Assembly (NCBI GenBank): GCA_016946835.1
Contig: JACVTC010000099.1
Coordinates: forward strand, 445,001 to 509,000
Reading direction: 5' to 3'
Length of the DNA: 64,000 nt
DNA from: Neocallimastix lanati (nom. inval.)
Taxonomy: Eukaryota > Neocallimastigomycota > Neocallimastigomycetes > Neocallimastigales > Neocallimastigaceae
In this document: one piece after another, positions 1 through 12,585 of the stretch
How the letters are laid out: every line of letters begins with the position of its first letter
How positions within the stretch are numbered: the stretch's first letter is position 1
Translations under genes and position numbers: made by a program
Notes under the pieces: model-generated
Told to the model about the DNA's origin: nothing
Seen by the model: only the letters and a program-made list of their open reading frames with translations
The model's database searches: none

Positions 1-3000
1 TTTTTTTTTTAACAAATTAAACGATTTTTTTTTTTCAATTGAAACAATAAAAACCTTGATTGATAGTAACAATATAATTAATCGGTTTTTGACATGTAAT
101 ATTATACTGAAAAGGTTTTGTAGAAATATATGGTGAATAAAGGGGATTCACGGGTATCCATAACTTTTCTTTAGCACAATATATTTCACACCATAATTCG
201 ATAGCTTAATATATCAAAAAAAAAAAAATAAAAAAATAAAAAAAAAATAAAAATAAAATAAAATAAAAATATAAATATAAATATATAAATATATATATAT
301 AAATATATATATATATGATATTATTGTTGTTAATATCTTTTTATTATAATTATTATTGTTGTTGTTATTATTATTAAAGATAATGTTACATCTATTAAAT
401 ATATATATATATATATTTATATTACCTTCATTGGTAATTTTTTTCTTTTTTGAAAAAGATAAAGGAATTGGATAAAGTGAAGCCGTAAATCGACATTGAA
501 ATCCGGATAAACGAGCAAAAAGAACAAATAAAATCATATATAAAATTTCAGCATTTTCACAATACGGAATCCATTGAGGCCAATTTAAGAATATCATAAA
601 AATCTTTGCCGTTTTTACCTCATATTTTTGTTTCTATTTATATATATAGGTGAATATTTAAAATGAATAGTTAAATATATATATATATAATAAATATAAA
701 ATAAAAAAATTATATTATATAATATATAATAAAATATACATATATATAAATATAATAAAATATAATATAATAATATAAAATATAAAATATAATTAATAAT
801 TATAAATAACAAATAATAAAATAAAAAAATTTGTTAATAGTATTAAATATAACATTATTTTTTAAATATATATATATATGTATATATATTTCATAAAATA
901 TTGGAATTACCTTTTCAGTCATTTTTTTGTTGATAACATTTTCTTTATTATTATCATCTTCCTTTTCATTTTTATTTTTTGAACTTTTCGAATTTGTTGA
1001 AGTTGATTTTTTATTGGATGATTTTGTATTGATAGTATTATCATTATCAATATTGTTATTATAAATTGATTTAATATTTTTCTTTCCTACAAAATGAATA
1101 AACCATTGACATAAATCATTAATTAATTCCGATAATTGTTTAACCTTACTGGATTTAATTTCTTTTTTATTAAATAATAAATTTTCTGGTAAAATAGAAA
1201 AAGCTATATTCTTTAATATATTGTAAAAATATATATATATTTAAAAAATTAAAAGTATAATAAATATAATTTTTAAATTTACAAATAATATTAATTTATA
1301 TTAATATATATATATATATAATATAATATTTATTTAAATATATTAATAAAATATTAAAGATTATTAAAAATTAATTATTAAAAATTATATATAAATTGTA
1401 TTTTTAATATATAAGAAAAAAAATCTTACTTTAATTAAATTTGAATTGCACCAGGCATTCCAAATTCGACATGCACTTACAAAGCATAAAAGTTGTACTT
1501 GATGAATACTTTTTCTTAAATCTCTATCTTGTTTAGCAATTCCTTTTTTCTTTTCTTTTTTTCTTTTATTTTTACAAATTTTCACATTTAAAAATTTAAT
1601 TAGAATGAAAAAAAAAAAAAAATTTAATAAAAAAAAGTAATAATTACATTAATAATTGAAATTTCAAAATTTTAAAATAAATAAAAATAAATAAAAAAAA
1701 AAAAAAAAAGCTTACTTTTTCTTAATATCATCAAAAGATATTGTAATAGATCTTTTATCTTTTAATAATTTATCACTACTACTTATTTCACTATCATTTT
1801 CTATATATATAATACACATTATTAATAAATTAATTAAATTTAAAATTTAAAAATAAAAAATAAATAAATAAAATAAAATAAGATAAAATAAAAAAATTAA
1901 TATAATAATTAATATATATATATATATTTCATTTAATTATTAATAATTACTATCAGAAGAAATTTCAACTTGTTCCCATTCTTCATCAGTTTCACTTTCT
2001 TCACTTAAATTATCTTCCATTGTTAAATTTTCAGAAATACTCAATTCTTCTTTAAAATCATTATTTTCTTCAATATCATCCTTGCCTTTATCTTTTTTCT
2101 TCTTACTATTATTATTACTTTTCTTTTTATTATTTGATTTTTTATTATTTTTGCTTTTATTTTTATTTTTGGACTTCTTTGAAATTTCATTGGTTTCCCA
2201 TTCTTCTTCGGTTTCATTATCATCACTTAAATTATCATTCAAAATTATCTTTTCTGTAGAATTAAATTCATCTTTAAAATCATCATTTTCAGTTATATCT
2301 TCTTTATTTTTTTCTCCTTTCTCTTTATGTTTAGCTTTATCCTTTTTAGAAATTTTCTTTTTATTACTTTTTGTCTTTTTGTTTTTCGATTTTTGTGATT
2401 TTTCAAAAGGTTCCCATTCTTCATCATCATCTTCTTCATCATTCTCAAACTCACTTACACTCTCTTCACTTGAATATTCCTCCATATTAAAATCTTTTAT
2501 TGATTCTTTATCTTTTTCAATTTCTTCATCTTCATTATCATTATCTTCTTCTACATCATTATTTTCTTTAGTTTTTGATGATTTATTTTTTGTATATTTT
2601 CCTTTATTATTATTCTTTTTATTACTCTTATTTTTATTTTCTTTTTTAGAATTCTTTGTTGTTATAGCATTCTTTTTCTTATTATTTTTGAACTTTGACG
2701 TTTGCTTTTCTTTTTTCTCATCAATATCGTCCTTTTCATTTTCATTTTCACTTTCATTTTCTATATTTTCTACTTCATCCTCTTTTTCTTCTTCTTCTTC
2801 ATTATCATCTATTATTAAAGTTTCCGAAACATCATGGTCGTCAGGATCATCATCATTATCGCTATTTTCAATTTCTTTTGAAGGTGATAATGTTTCTTTT
2901 TTATCTTTCTTATTATTTCTATTAAATTTCCTCTCATTTTTATTTTTATTTTTATTATCATTCTCGGTTTTTTTCTTATTTTTATTTATTTTATTAGTAT

Positions 3001-3637
3001 TATTACCCATCTTACTCTTTGTTTTATATTGTTCCTCTTCTTTTTCTCCCTCTTCTTCTTCTTCCTCGCTTTCTTCTTTCTCTTCCAATTTCCTTTTATT
3101 ATTATTTTTATTAATATTTTCATTATATATAATTGTATTTCTTCTTCTTAAATTATATTTAGAAGGCTTTTCAAATTCTTTTTCACTATCATTATCAATA
3201 TCATTAGCATTATCACTATGGTTATCACTAATATTTTCAATATCAATAATTTCTGCTTCACTCTCCCTATCATTTTCTATATCTGATATTATAATAATAC
3301 TATCTTCACTCTTTTCATTTTTTTTATTATTTTTATTTACTTTCCTTGAATTTTTTGTTGTTGAATGTCCTTTTGCATTCTTAAGTTTTTTATTAATACT
3401 TTCACTAATATTATTATTAGTTTTTTCAACCCTAGATATTTTTCTTTTTTTATTTTTATTTTCTTTTAGTGATAAACTAGTATCACTTATATCACTTATA
3501 TTTTCTTCCTCTTCTTGGTTTTTTTTATCCTTTTTCCTTCTTTTTAATATAGAAATTTTATCTATGGTATTTGAATTTACATTAGAATCATTACCTAATT
3601 TTCTTTTTAGTCTTAATCTTTCTCTTGTTATAACCAT
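1..3637 (-). CDS. RAD4: XPC/Rad4 DNA damage recognition protein, partial at C-terminus
   Basis: Lesion sensor that starts global-genome nucleotide excision repair in the nucleus. I read six exons with in-frame GT-AG junctions: 3637-1951, 1800-1716, 1562-1430, 1210-911, 633-426, and 204 to about 55; the last donor is uncertain and the gene continues off the left edge. Exon 1 (about 562 aa) is a disordered Lys/Glu/Asn/Ser region. Recognition rests on exons 3-6. IHQVQLLCFVSACRIWN matches the XPC stretch before the transglutaminase-like fold. It is followed by SILPENLLF, then LCQWFIHFVG, then LYMILFVLFARLSGFQCR with SLYPIPL, and finally the fold core LWCEIYCAKEKLWIPVNP with KPINYIVTI, all in XPC/Rad4 order. 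The beta-hairpin domains lie outside the window. The start at 3637 is the first Met of the long ORF and is followed by a basic stretch. Family assignment is from memory of XPC/Rad4; confident because five separate blocks agree in order. Confidence 0.88.
1951..2440 (-). repeat. Three tandem acidic-Trp modules in the XPC/Rad4 N-terminal region
   Basis: Three units of about 73 residues, each a Lys/Asn-rich linker followed by an acidic string and a Trp: DDDEEWEPFEK (Trp about residue 408), ETEEEWETNEI (about 480) and ETDEEWEQVEI (about 554). Units 2 and 3 also share the D-N-L-S-(D/E) and F-K-(D/E)-E blocks. The third has the W-x-x-V spacing known for the XPC acidic string that binds the TFIIH p62/Tfb1 PH domain; the first has W-x-x-F and the second W-x-x-N. 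Confidence 0.7.
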
Positions 3638-4332
3638 TATATATTAAAATTAAATTAAAAACAAATATAAAAAAAAAAATAAAATAAATAAATAAAAAAA
3701 AAGGAATTATAATAATAAAATTATTAATTATATTAATTTTCTTAAATTTAATTTTGAAATTCTTTTATTTATTATTATTTCAATTATCAAATTAATATTT
3801 TAGAAGTCTTAATTTTAATTATACAATTCAAATATAATATTTATTATCTTTTATATATATATTTATATTTATACATTTATTATATATATATTTTTAAAGG
3901 TAAATAAAAAAAAATTAATGATTTTCCTCTAGAATTATTATTATTGAATAAATATTACTAATTAAGGATAATATTAATAAATATTTTATTAATTATAATT
4001 TTTCATTTTATCTTATTTTATATATATATATGTAAATTTTATTTTTTGCAAAGTATTTTGTTATATTCCTTTATGAAAATGAAGACAATGAAGTTGATTT
4101 TTGTTACTAACAAACTCTTATTCAATAATTTTTATATTTAATTAATAATTATTATATTATGTATATTATGTTATTTTTTACAATGATAGTATCATATTCT
4201 TATAAACTATTTTTTATACGTAAAAAACATAGAGTTAAATAAAAAAAAAAAAAAAAAAAAAAAAAAAATAGTAATAATAAAAAATAATAATAGTAATAAC
4301 ACTACTACTACAACAACTACTACTACTACTGC

Positions 4333-4400
<68 letters not shown>

Positions 4401-4769
4401 GTTAAAAGCACATTACAATAAAAGTTTAAAATATTTATTTTTTTTATAACAAAATAACTTTACTTAGGACTATAGTTTAGAAATTGAATTAAATTAACGT
4501 AGAATACTATAATAAATATTATTTACTTATTATTCACTTAATGATGGCTTAATCAACATAAAATAGACTTTATGTAATAAATAAATAAATAAATAAAATA
4601 ATAATAATAATAATAATATTAATAATATTAATAATAATTTTTTAGAAATACAGTATCAAATTAATGGATGCTAATATTTATGATAATTAATAATATTCAT
4701 CAAATAATAGTTTAAACAACATGGAATAAACTTTTTTTGATTATTTTTAAATCTATAATAAATGATTAT

Positions 4770-4814
<45 letters not shown>

Positions 4815-4998
4815 AATATTTAAAAAATAATTTATATATATATATATTTCTTTTTTTTTGTTGTTGTTGTTTTTCAATAATTAAAATACAAATGACAATA
4901 AAAATATTTAAAAAATAATTTATATATATATATATTTCTTTTTTTTTTTTGTTGTTGTTTTTCAATAATTAAAATACAAATGACAATAAAAATATTTA
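4815..4998. repeat. Tandem duplication, 88-nt unit
   Basis: Two nearly identical copies (4815-4902 and 4903-4990), each starting AATATTTAAAAAATAATTT and ending AAATGACAATAAA. They differ mainly in the number of GTT units and the T-run length. The beginning of a third copy follows. Confidence 0.8.
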
Positions 4999-6159
4999 TA
5001 AGTATTTAATTAAAACTATTAATATAAATTACAAGCAGTCCGCTAAGACTTAAAAGTGCTATAAACATCTATTATATACAATATAATATTATTAATAAAA
5101 CATTTAATATTAATAAAAATTAATTTAATGTAATTATTTTATTCTAAATACATAAAATTGTCTGATAATAATATATTCATTAATCTAATTCTTTATATAA
5201 ATGTATATCAATATAAACTATTTCAATAATTATTTTAAAAGTTATTTAATATGTTATATACAACATTTTTAATAATAAATATCTTTATAGTAATTTCGTT
5301 AGAAATATAAAATTTATTAAAAAGTTTAAAGATGGTGTTACACAGTCTACGTTTTATGTATTATCCATATAAATTAATATAATATAATATAATATAATAT
5401 AAAAATATATAAATATTATTTAAATATTAATATATAAAAAAAATATATATATATATATTTTTTTTTTTTCACTTGTTTATTTTTTGTATTATGATATTTT
5501 TTTTATTGATTTTTTATTTTAATTATTTTTAAATGAATAATTTTTTATTTTATTTAATTATTAACTTTATTAATTAAATAGTATTTTTTATTTTTTTTTT
5601 GTTTGTTTGACTCTATTCCAAAAATTAAAATAATTTTCTGAAATTTTTAAAATTATTGTTACACAATTTATCATCTATTAAAAAAAAAATAAAATCTTTC
5701 TAATTTTAATGTTTAAATATTATATTTTATTATTATTTCATTAATTCTAAATTACTGATTTTACATTATTATGCTTTTTTAAAAAAAATATTAATTTTCA
5801 ATATTATAATACCTAATAAAAATAGTCTTTCAAAATTTTGTTTGATATATATCAAAATTATAAATGATATCTTTATACTAACTTTTTATTATTATCATTG
5901 GAAATGTAATCTTTTTATTATTATCATTATTAGAAAAGCAATTTTTTCATTATTATATTATAATCTGAAATATAACCTTTTTATTGATATTATTATTATT
6001 AAAAAATACAATTTTATTTTCATTATTTAAAATACAATCTTTGTAATAATATTTTTTTATTTTTATTATCATATTATTATTATTTCTATAATTTTTATTA
6101 TTATTTTTATAATGACTATTATTGACTTTATTTTTATTATTATTATTATTATTAAATTT

Positions 6160-6259
6160 GTTATTATATCTATTATTATTATCGTTATTAAATTTGTTAT
6201 TATAGCTATTATTATTATCGTTATTAAATTTGTTATTATAGCTATTATTGTTATTAAAT
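6160..6259. repeat. 36-nt tandem repeat, 2.8 copies
   Basis: The unit begins GTTATTATAGCTATTATTA and ends GTTATTAAATTT, at 6160-6195, 6196-6231 and 6232-6259 (the last is shortened). The open reading frame across it (Ile/Val-rich) is a by-product of the repeat. Confidence 0.75.
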
Positions 6260-6574
6260 ATTGTTTGTTATTGTTATTGATAAATGATTATACTATATTT
6301 ATTTATATATCTTATGTATATTTGTTTATTATGTAACTTTTAAAGTGTATTTACATTTATGGTTTATGGAAATTAGATAATACATTTATTTTATGTTGTA
6401 TAAATTTATAATGATAATCTTTTTATATATTTTATGTAACCTGTATATATATATAACTAATATATTTACATGATATACGTTCTATATATGATATCATGAA
6501 TATACTATTCACTTCTCTCCTCTTTAACTGTAATATTTACATATTATTATATTAAATAAATAAAAAATATATAT

Positions 6575-8110
6575 CAGATTAAGTGTCTCATTTGATTCCA
6601 TCAGATAATTACACAAATATTATTCAATTCGACTTGAACAGTAATCCAGATGAATACTTGGAAACTCATGAAAGGATTATCTTATCAAGATTATATGTTG
6701 AAAATTAAGATGATCCTATGAATATTGATTACCTTAGCAAGAAGAAAAGAACTCTAAAATTAAATAAAAAGCTTCAGACGTAATAATAGATTTCTTTGCT
6801 TATCTAAATAATCAATTCAAGGATTTTATAATATAAATATTTAAATGGAGTAAACAAATATAAAAATAAAAAAGTAAATAAATATTATAAATAAAATGAT
6901 ATTGATAAAGTATATTTTCTTCTTTATTATCTGGAAATAAGTGGAAAAGCTGAAAAAAGTTAATACAACACTTAGAAATTCAGCAAAAGCACTCATGTAT
7001 TGGGCTAAATTATCAGAAAACTTTGGAATCTTACTATACATACTTGCTATATGTATAGTAAGATTCCACATTCGGGAAACAATAATCTAATTCCTGAAGA
7101 AGTATTTTATAATGAAAAAGTAAATATAAAATATTTATGGACTTTCTGATGTGTATGCTATTATAGAGACCCCAATCCTCATAAATCAAAATTTAAACCA
7201 AATTCAAGGAATGGTATTATTCTTGGATTTGATAAAAAGAAATATTCGTATATTATTATGGATACAGAAAATAGAAAGATAAATTATAATAATGATATCG
7301 AATGTGTTAAAGAAGAACCAGTAAACTTTGAAAATCTAAGAAATAGTTTCCAAGACCCTATTTCTCTTTTATAAAATAGGGCATTGATGGGGAAAACATC
7401 AAAAATAAAAATTTCAATAACAATATTAATTTATATGACAATTATTATTTAAATGAAAATATAAATTTAAATTTAAATAATTTAAAAATTACGCGAAAAT
7501 AATAATATTAATGAAGATTATAATTTAAAAGAAATTATGATTTTAAATGAAGACATTAAATGAAACTGACAATGAAAATAATAATAATTTGAACAACAAG
7601 AATTTAAATGAGAATAATAATATAAATGAGAATTTAATTGAAAATGATAGTTTTATTGAATATAATAATACAAATGAAGAAAACATTAACTTATCAGAAG
7701 AAAATAATGTAGTTGAAAAAGATAATTTAAATGAAAAAATTAATTCATATAAAATTAACAATTCGTACGGAATTAATGTTTTATTCAAAAATAATTTCGA
7801 AATTAATAATAACGATTTAATAACTTAGAAGAAAATACATTTTTAATAGAGGATATTAATAAAAATAAGAATAATTTTCAGAAAAATATCTTACACAATA
7901 TTATTGTCAATAATATAAATTTTGTTGGTAATAAAATTGACGGTCGTGTATTAAAAAATGAAAATAAACCAAATCTACAAGATAAAAGAACTTTTAAAAA
8001 ATAAAGGCAAAGAAAAAAACATTGAAAATGACGAAAATTTCAATTTTGATAAAAGTGAAAAAAGTTTTAATAATAAAAATTTTTCAAAAATTCCTAAATA
8101 GCTATTGGTC
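6575..8110 (+). mobile_element. Decayed Ty1/copia retrotransposon fragment (integrase region)
   Basis: Plus-strand frames broken by stops and shifts still spell the C-terminal part of a copia integrase. First comes a stretch like NTTLRNSAKALMYWAKLSENF (about 6970-7025). A PHSGNNN-LIPEEVFYNEK stretch follows (about 7068-7120). Then comes HKSKFKPNSRNGIILGF with DTENRKI and ND(I)EC (about 7180-7315), the classic copia block of a cysteine region, a K-F-x-P/R-S-R-x-G-(I)-(I/F)-L-G motif and a shift in frame. An Asn/Glu-rich spacer (about 7400-8060) follows, as expected between integrase and reverse transcriptase. No reverse transcriptase, RNase H or LTR pair was found, so this is a truncated relic. 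Upstream, 6590-6780 has a protein-like patch (NPDEYLETHERIILSRL) that I cannot place. Confidence 0.72.
7024..7068. repeat. Perfect 19-bp inverted repeat inside the copia relic
   Basis: The arm at 7024-7042 (TGGAATCTTACTATACATA) is exactly complementary to 7050-7068 and separated by 7 nt. It interrupts the integrase-like reading, so it may mark a fold-back rearrangement of the element. Confidence 0.85.
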
Positions 8111-11100
8111 AAAAACCTCATTAGTGATTAATAATTAAGTATTAACATTATTTGCTAAAATATATGTGAAAATTTAATTTCAATTGTAATATAGTAATGC
8201 ATAAGCCACAAAATAATAGTATTTAAATTAGAATGATTAAATGTGAGAAACTCTTTATCATATGATATATTAATAAAGTTGACATACCAATTCTTAACAA
8301 CTATTATTATTGTTTTTATTTTATTTTTTATTTTTATTTAAATCCTCATTCTGTATAAAATACTTAATAATTTATGGCAAAAATATTATAATCACTTACC
8401 AATTGAAAAACTACCATTAAAAATTAAAATCGACCATATAATAGTTAGTTTTATCCATAATAGAATTATTATATCCATCATAATATTATAATTAACCATA
8501 TATTAGTCAATAATTCCTTTGTTAAATATATTTTTAACCATATTTCCGTCCTTAAAATTTCTATAAAATCTATAAATACAATAACATTAACAATTATTAG
8601 TTTATAATAATAACAGAATTTTTTTTTTTTATTTACGTTGTGTACCTCCTTTAATTTAAGCCCCCCTCAGGAGTAATCATACCCTTCCATAAAGGAAGAA
8701 TTGCCCATACCGGTCGACCTTACTAACTGTTCAGCATTGGCGCTCTGACATGCATATTATTTTTGAGAATTTTTAAAAGAACGAGATATTAGCTATATAT
8801 ATATATATATATATTTTCATTATTTCAATATTACTTGTATAAATACCATAATTCTATATTTCTTAATTTTTTTTTTTTTTTTTTTGTTTCTATCCTTTTA
8901 TAATTATTTATTAATATTATACTATATATAAACATTCATTTTATTTTACTATTATTATTATATAATATATATCATATGCTATTTTTTATAAATTAATACT
9001 TTTATTAGAAAGTAGTAGAATTTGTGAATAAAAAGTCAATTAGTTAAATAAATTAAAAAAAAAAATAATAATAATATTAACACTTTTACCATGAGTACAT
9101 GGCGTTACAACTTTGATTCTTCTAAGATTTTATGGTTTGATATGACTATATTTCTAATTTTTTTTTTTTTTAATAAATTAATAAATTATTAAAATATCAA
9201 AATTCATTTATTTTGGTTAAAACTAAATTTTTGTTGGATAATTAAAAATTATAAATTTTATGGCTTTGATTATCAAATTGGTGTATTATCCATTTATTAT
9301 TTATTATTTATTATTTATTATTTATTATTTATTATTTATTATTTATTATTTATTATTTATTATTTATTATTTATTATTTATTATTTATTATTTATTATTT
9401 ATTATTTATTATTTATTATTTATTATTTATTATTTATTATTTATTATTTATTATTTATTATTTATTATTTATTATTTATTATTTATTATTTATTATTTAT
9501 TATTTATTATTTATTATTTATTATTTATTATTTATTATTTATTATTTATTATTATTATTTTTGTTTATTTATTAATATTATTAACAATAAATCTCATGAT
9601 TAATTAGGCAGGGTTAGCAGAGTGTCTAATCTGTTTGAAAGAAATTGAATAGTGCCATTCTTTTTGTATTTTTTTTTACTGTATTAATTTACTTTTTATA
9701 AATTTATTAAATATCAATATTCAGTAGAATCTTTTTTTTTTTACTAATTAGGTATTAATTAAATAAATTTTTTAATATTTATATTATTATATTATTTTAT
9801 ATATTTAAAATAAACTGTTTAAAAAATATTAATAATATAAAAATAAAAATATTATATATACCAATATATATATATATCTATATCTACATATCAAAAATTA
9901 AATGTCATTATATAGAAATTTTATTAATATTATGATTATTAAGAAAAGATATAAACTATTCAGATACCATAAAAACTTTAAATATTTATTTTTCATTATA
10001 TATAATTATTGCTAATAAAATATATTGGCACTGATAAAAAATGATATACTTTTTTCATATTGGGGAATGTATTCTATATTCTATTTAGTCAACTTTTTGA
10101 ATATTTTATGTTATTTATTGAAAAAACTCATAAAAAATTCTTTAGATGTAAAAAAAACATAAAATTTAAAAAATTTATTTTTGGTTGAGAATGCATAATC
10201 AATTCTTCTTTACTGGCGAAATTAGTTTAAAAAACACTAAAAAGTATCATAAGAAAAAAAAAAATAATAATAATATATTATTTATATATAAATAAATTAT
10301 ATTTATATTACATAATTACATTTTCTTAAGATTATTTTAGTAAGTATTAATATTATTTTTGAATAAGTGATTACTTAAATAATTTTTAATCAATAATACG
10401 ACTATGTATTTATAAAGTAATTATTCCAACATAGAATCTACTTTTATTAAAATATTTTTTACCGGAAAATTTAAGCTATTAAAATGATAAAAATATAAAT
10501 TTTTAATATATTGTAAATATATTATAATAGATTGTTAATATTATTATTAATATATATTTAAGAATAAAAGGTTAACCAAATTAATTTAATAATAACAAAT
10601 TACAAATTACATATAATATAATTGATGAAAATCTTGATGAATACAATTTAATAGGAAAAAACAGAAATATTTCAATAAATGATAATATAACTATTCATAA
10701 TATTCATGTTCTATTGTATATAAATCTGATTATAATCAGTTTATTAATATGATTTATGATAAATTTTATTGTTTATTTTTATTATTATTACTATTTATTA
10801 TTATTATTATTATAATTTTTATTATAATATTATTATAACTATTATTATTATTACTCTTGTTAACATTTATTACTCTTTCGATTATTATAATTTTTATATT
10901 ATAATTATAATAGTATATATTATATATTCTTTTCTATATATATTTCAATACATTCTTTTTTTGTATACATAATTAATTTTATGTTATAATCCAAAACCAA
11001 TTAAAAGGTTTGATCACCGTAAAATTATTACCATGATATTTCTTAGAAATATAAAAATTGATTATTTTTAAAGAATTAAGAAATCAATAATATAAAAAAT

Positions 11101-12276
11101 AAATTATAATGATCATTGAAATATTTCGAGTGTATTAATTTTATATTGAAGTAATATATTTAAATAAATAAAATAACACATTTATCATATATGGAACATA
11201 TTTTAGTATAATTATGATCGGTTTAAAAATGATATAAGAAAAAAAAATTTTTTTATTTTGTATAATAGTTAGTAATTAGAAAGATTAATTTTTATATATC
11301 ATTATATATTTATTTATTATATAAATAATAAATAAATAACCATAACAATGAGCTGATATTAATAATTAATAATATTTTATAATAATTAAATATATATATA
11401 TATACTTTTAAATAATTTAATATTATACAAATAATAAAAGTAATAATTAAATATAATTAAAATTTATAAAATCATTTTAATTATTGAAATATTTAATTTA
11501 TATTAAGATATTTCTATTCATCCATAATAATATTTAATTTATAATAAGATAATTCCATTCATTCATAATCTTTATTATTATTAATTAATCTTTTTTTATT
11601 ATAGTTTATTAACTGTTAATAAAATATAATTTATAATTATTAATATAAAAAATAAAAAATTTACTTTTTTTTTTTTTTATTTTTTTTTTATTTTTAATTT
11701 TTTTTTAAAACTATATATAGGAGAAATATATTATATATATTTAAAATAATTTTATTTACCTGTTTATATTAAAAGTAATAAAAATAACATAGTTTAAAGT
11801 ATTTTCTTTTTAAGAGAATATATTTACAATTTTATAATTTTAGTAAAAACTTTGAAAAAAAGACTTTTTTTTATACCAATTATAATATAATAATTATTAT
11901 ATTAAAATAAGAACTAGTATTCTTTTTATTTATTGAAAGTATTTGAAAAATATAAAAAATAGGTAAACGAAAAAAATTTTATTTTGTTCACTTTAAAATT
12001 TGAAAATAGATTAAATTGAATAATGAAATACAAAATATATTATTAATAAATAGATGGAGAATACTTAAAAGTAGTAGTGTTATTTGTGTAAAATAAACTA
12101 TATTACATTTTGCACTAATAGTAATTAATAATTATGTATTTAATAAAATAAAGAAAAGTATTGAAATAAAATAAAAATAAATAAATAAAATAAAAATTAA
12201 AGTATAAGGATATATTATATATAAAGAAAAAGGAAAAAAATAATATTTTTGTATAATTTTATTATTATATCTTAAA

Positions 12277-12319
<43 letters not shown>

Positions 12320-12585
12320 ATAAAAATAGTTTAAATTAATATCAGTTCCCTTTCTATATATATTAATAAAAGTATTAAATAATTTAGATAATTTAGTTAT
12401 TAAATATAAATTGATAAAGAATATTTTAATATAATTATTTAAATATTAATATAATATTTTTTTTTTTTTTTTAAAAAAAAAAAAAATAATAATAAACTAA
12501 AATACTAAATATTTATTAAAAAAATTTTAATAATATAGCTTTTGTATAAAATTTTACTTTAATTTATATATATAATAAATTTACA
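8111..12585. other. Gene-free stretch with satellite and a GC-richer island
   Basis: Mostly A/T. Exceptions are 8640-8760, which has ordinary base composition with a run of six C and looks like a retroelement fragment but gives no continuous frame, and the 7-nt satellite at 9291-9560. A 35-base A run lies near 12280-12317 upstream of the next gene. No tRNA or coding patch was supported. Confidence 0.55.
9291..9560. repeat. Satellite of a 7-nt unit (TTTATTA)n, about 38 copies
   Basis: Almost uninterrupted TTTATTA units. Because three units equal 21 nt, all frames stay open and give a fake Leu/Phe/Ile/Tyr protein with a 7-residue period. Not a gene. Confidence 0.95.

Larger units (their letters stand above)
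3638..6570. other. Gene-free AT-rich stretch
   Basis: No coding patch, tRNA or rRNA seen. It holds homopolymer A/T tracts, a (TAA)n microsatellite near 4328-4400, a tandem duplication near 4815-4998 and a 36-nt repeat near 6160-6259. The part next to 3637 should contain the XPC/Rad4 promoter, but I see no distinctive element. Confidence 0.6.

Noticed and set aside
214-812. Hydrophobic minus-strand frames
   Set aside because: 214-597 includes a real XPC/Rad4 exon (633-426) but its poly-Ile/Tyr tail is intron; 615-812 is intron A/T repeat only.
2082-3647. 521-codon plus-strand open frame rich in Leu, Phe and Ser
   Set aside because: Exact antisense shadow of the Lys/Glu/Asn-rich first exon of XPC/Rad4; composition is explained by the complement of AAA/GAA/AAT codons.
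9260-9607. 115-codon Leu/Tyr/Ile open frame
   Set aside because: Translation of the 7-nt satellite; every frame is open.
9605-9660. tRNA-like string GGCAGGGTTAGCAGAGTGTC with a loose GAAATTGAATAG B-box
   Set aside because: No anticodon stem, no proper T-arm, ends do not pair. At best a decayed fragment; not listed as a tRNA.
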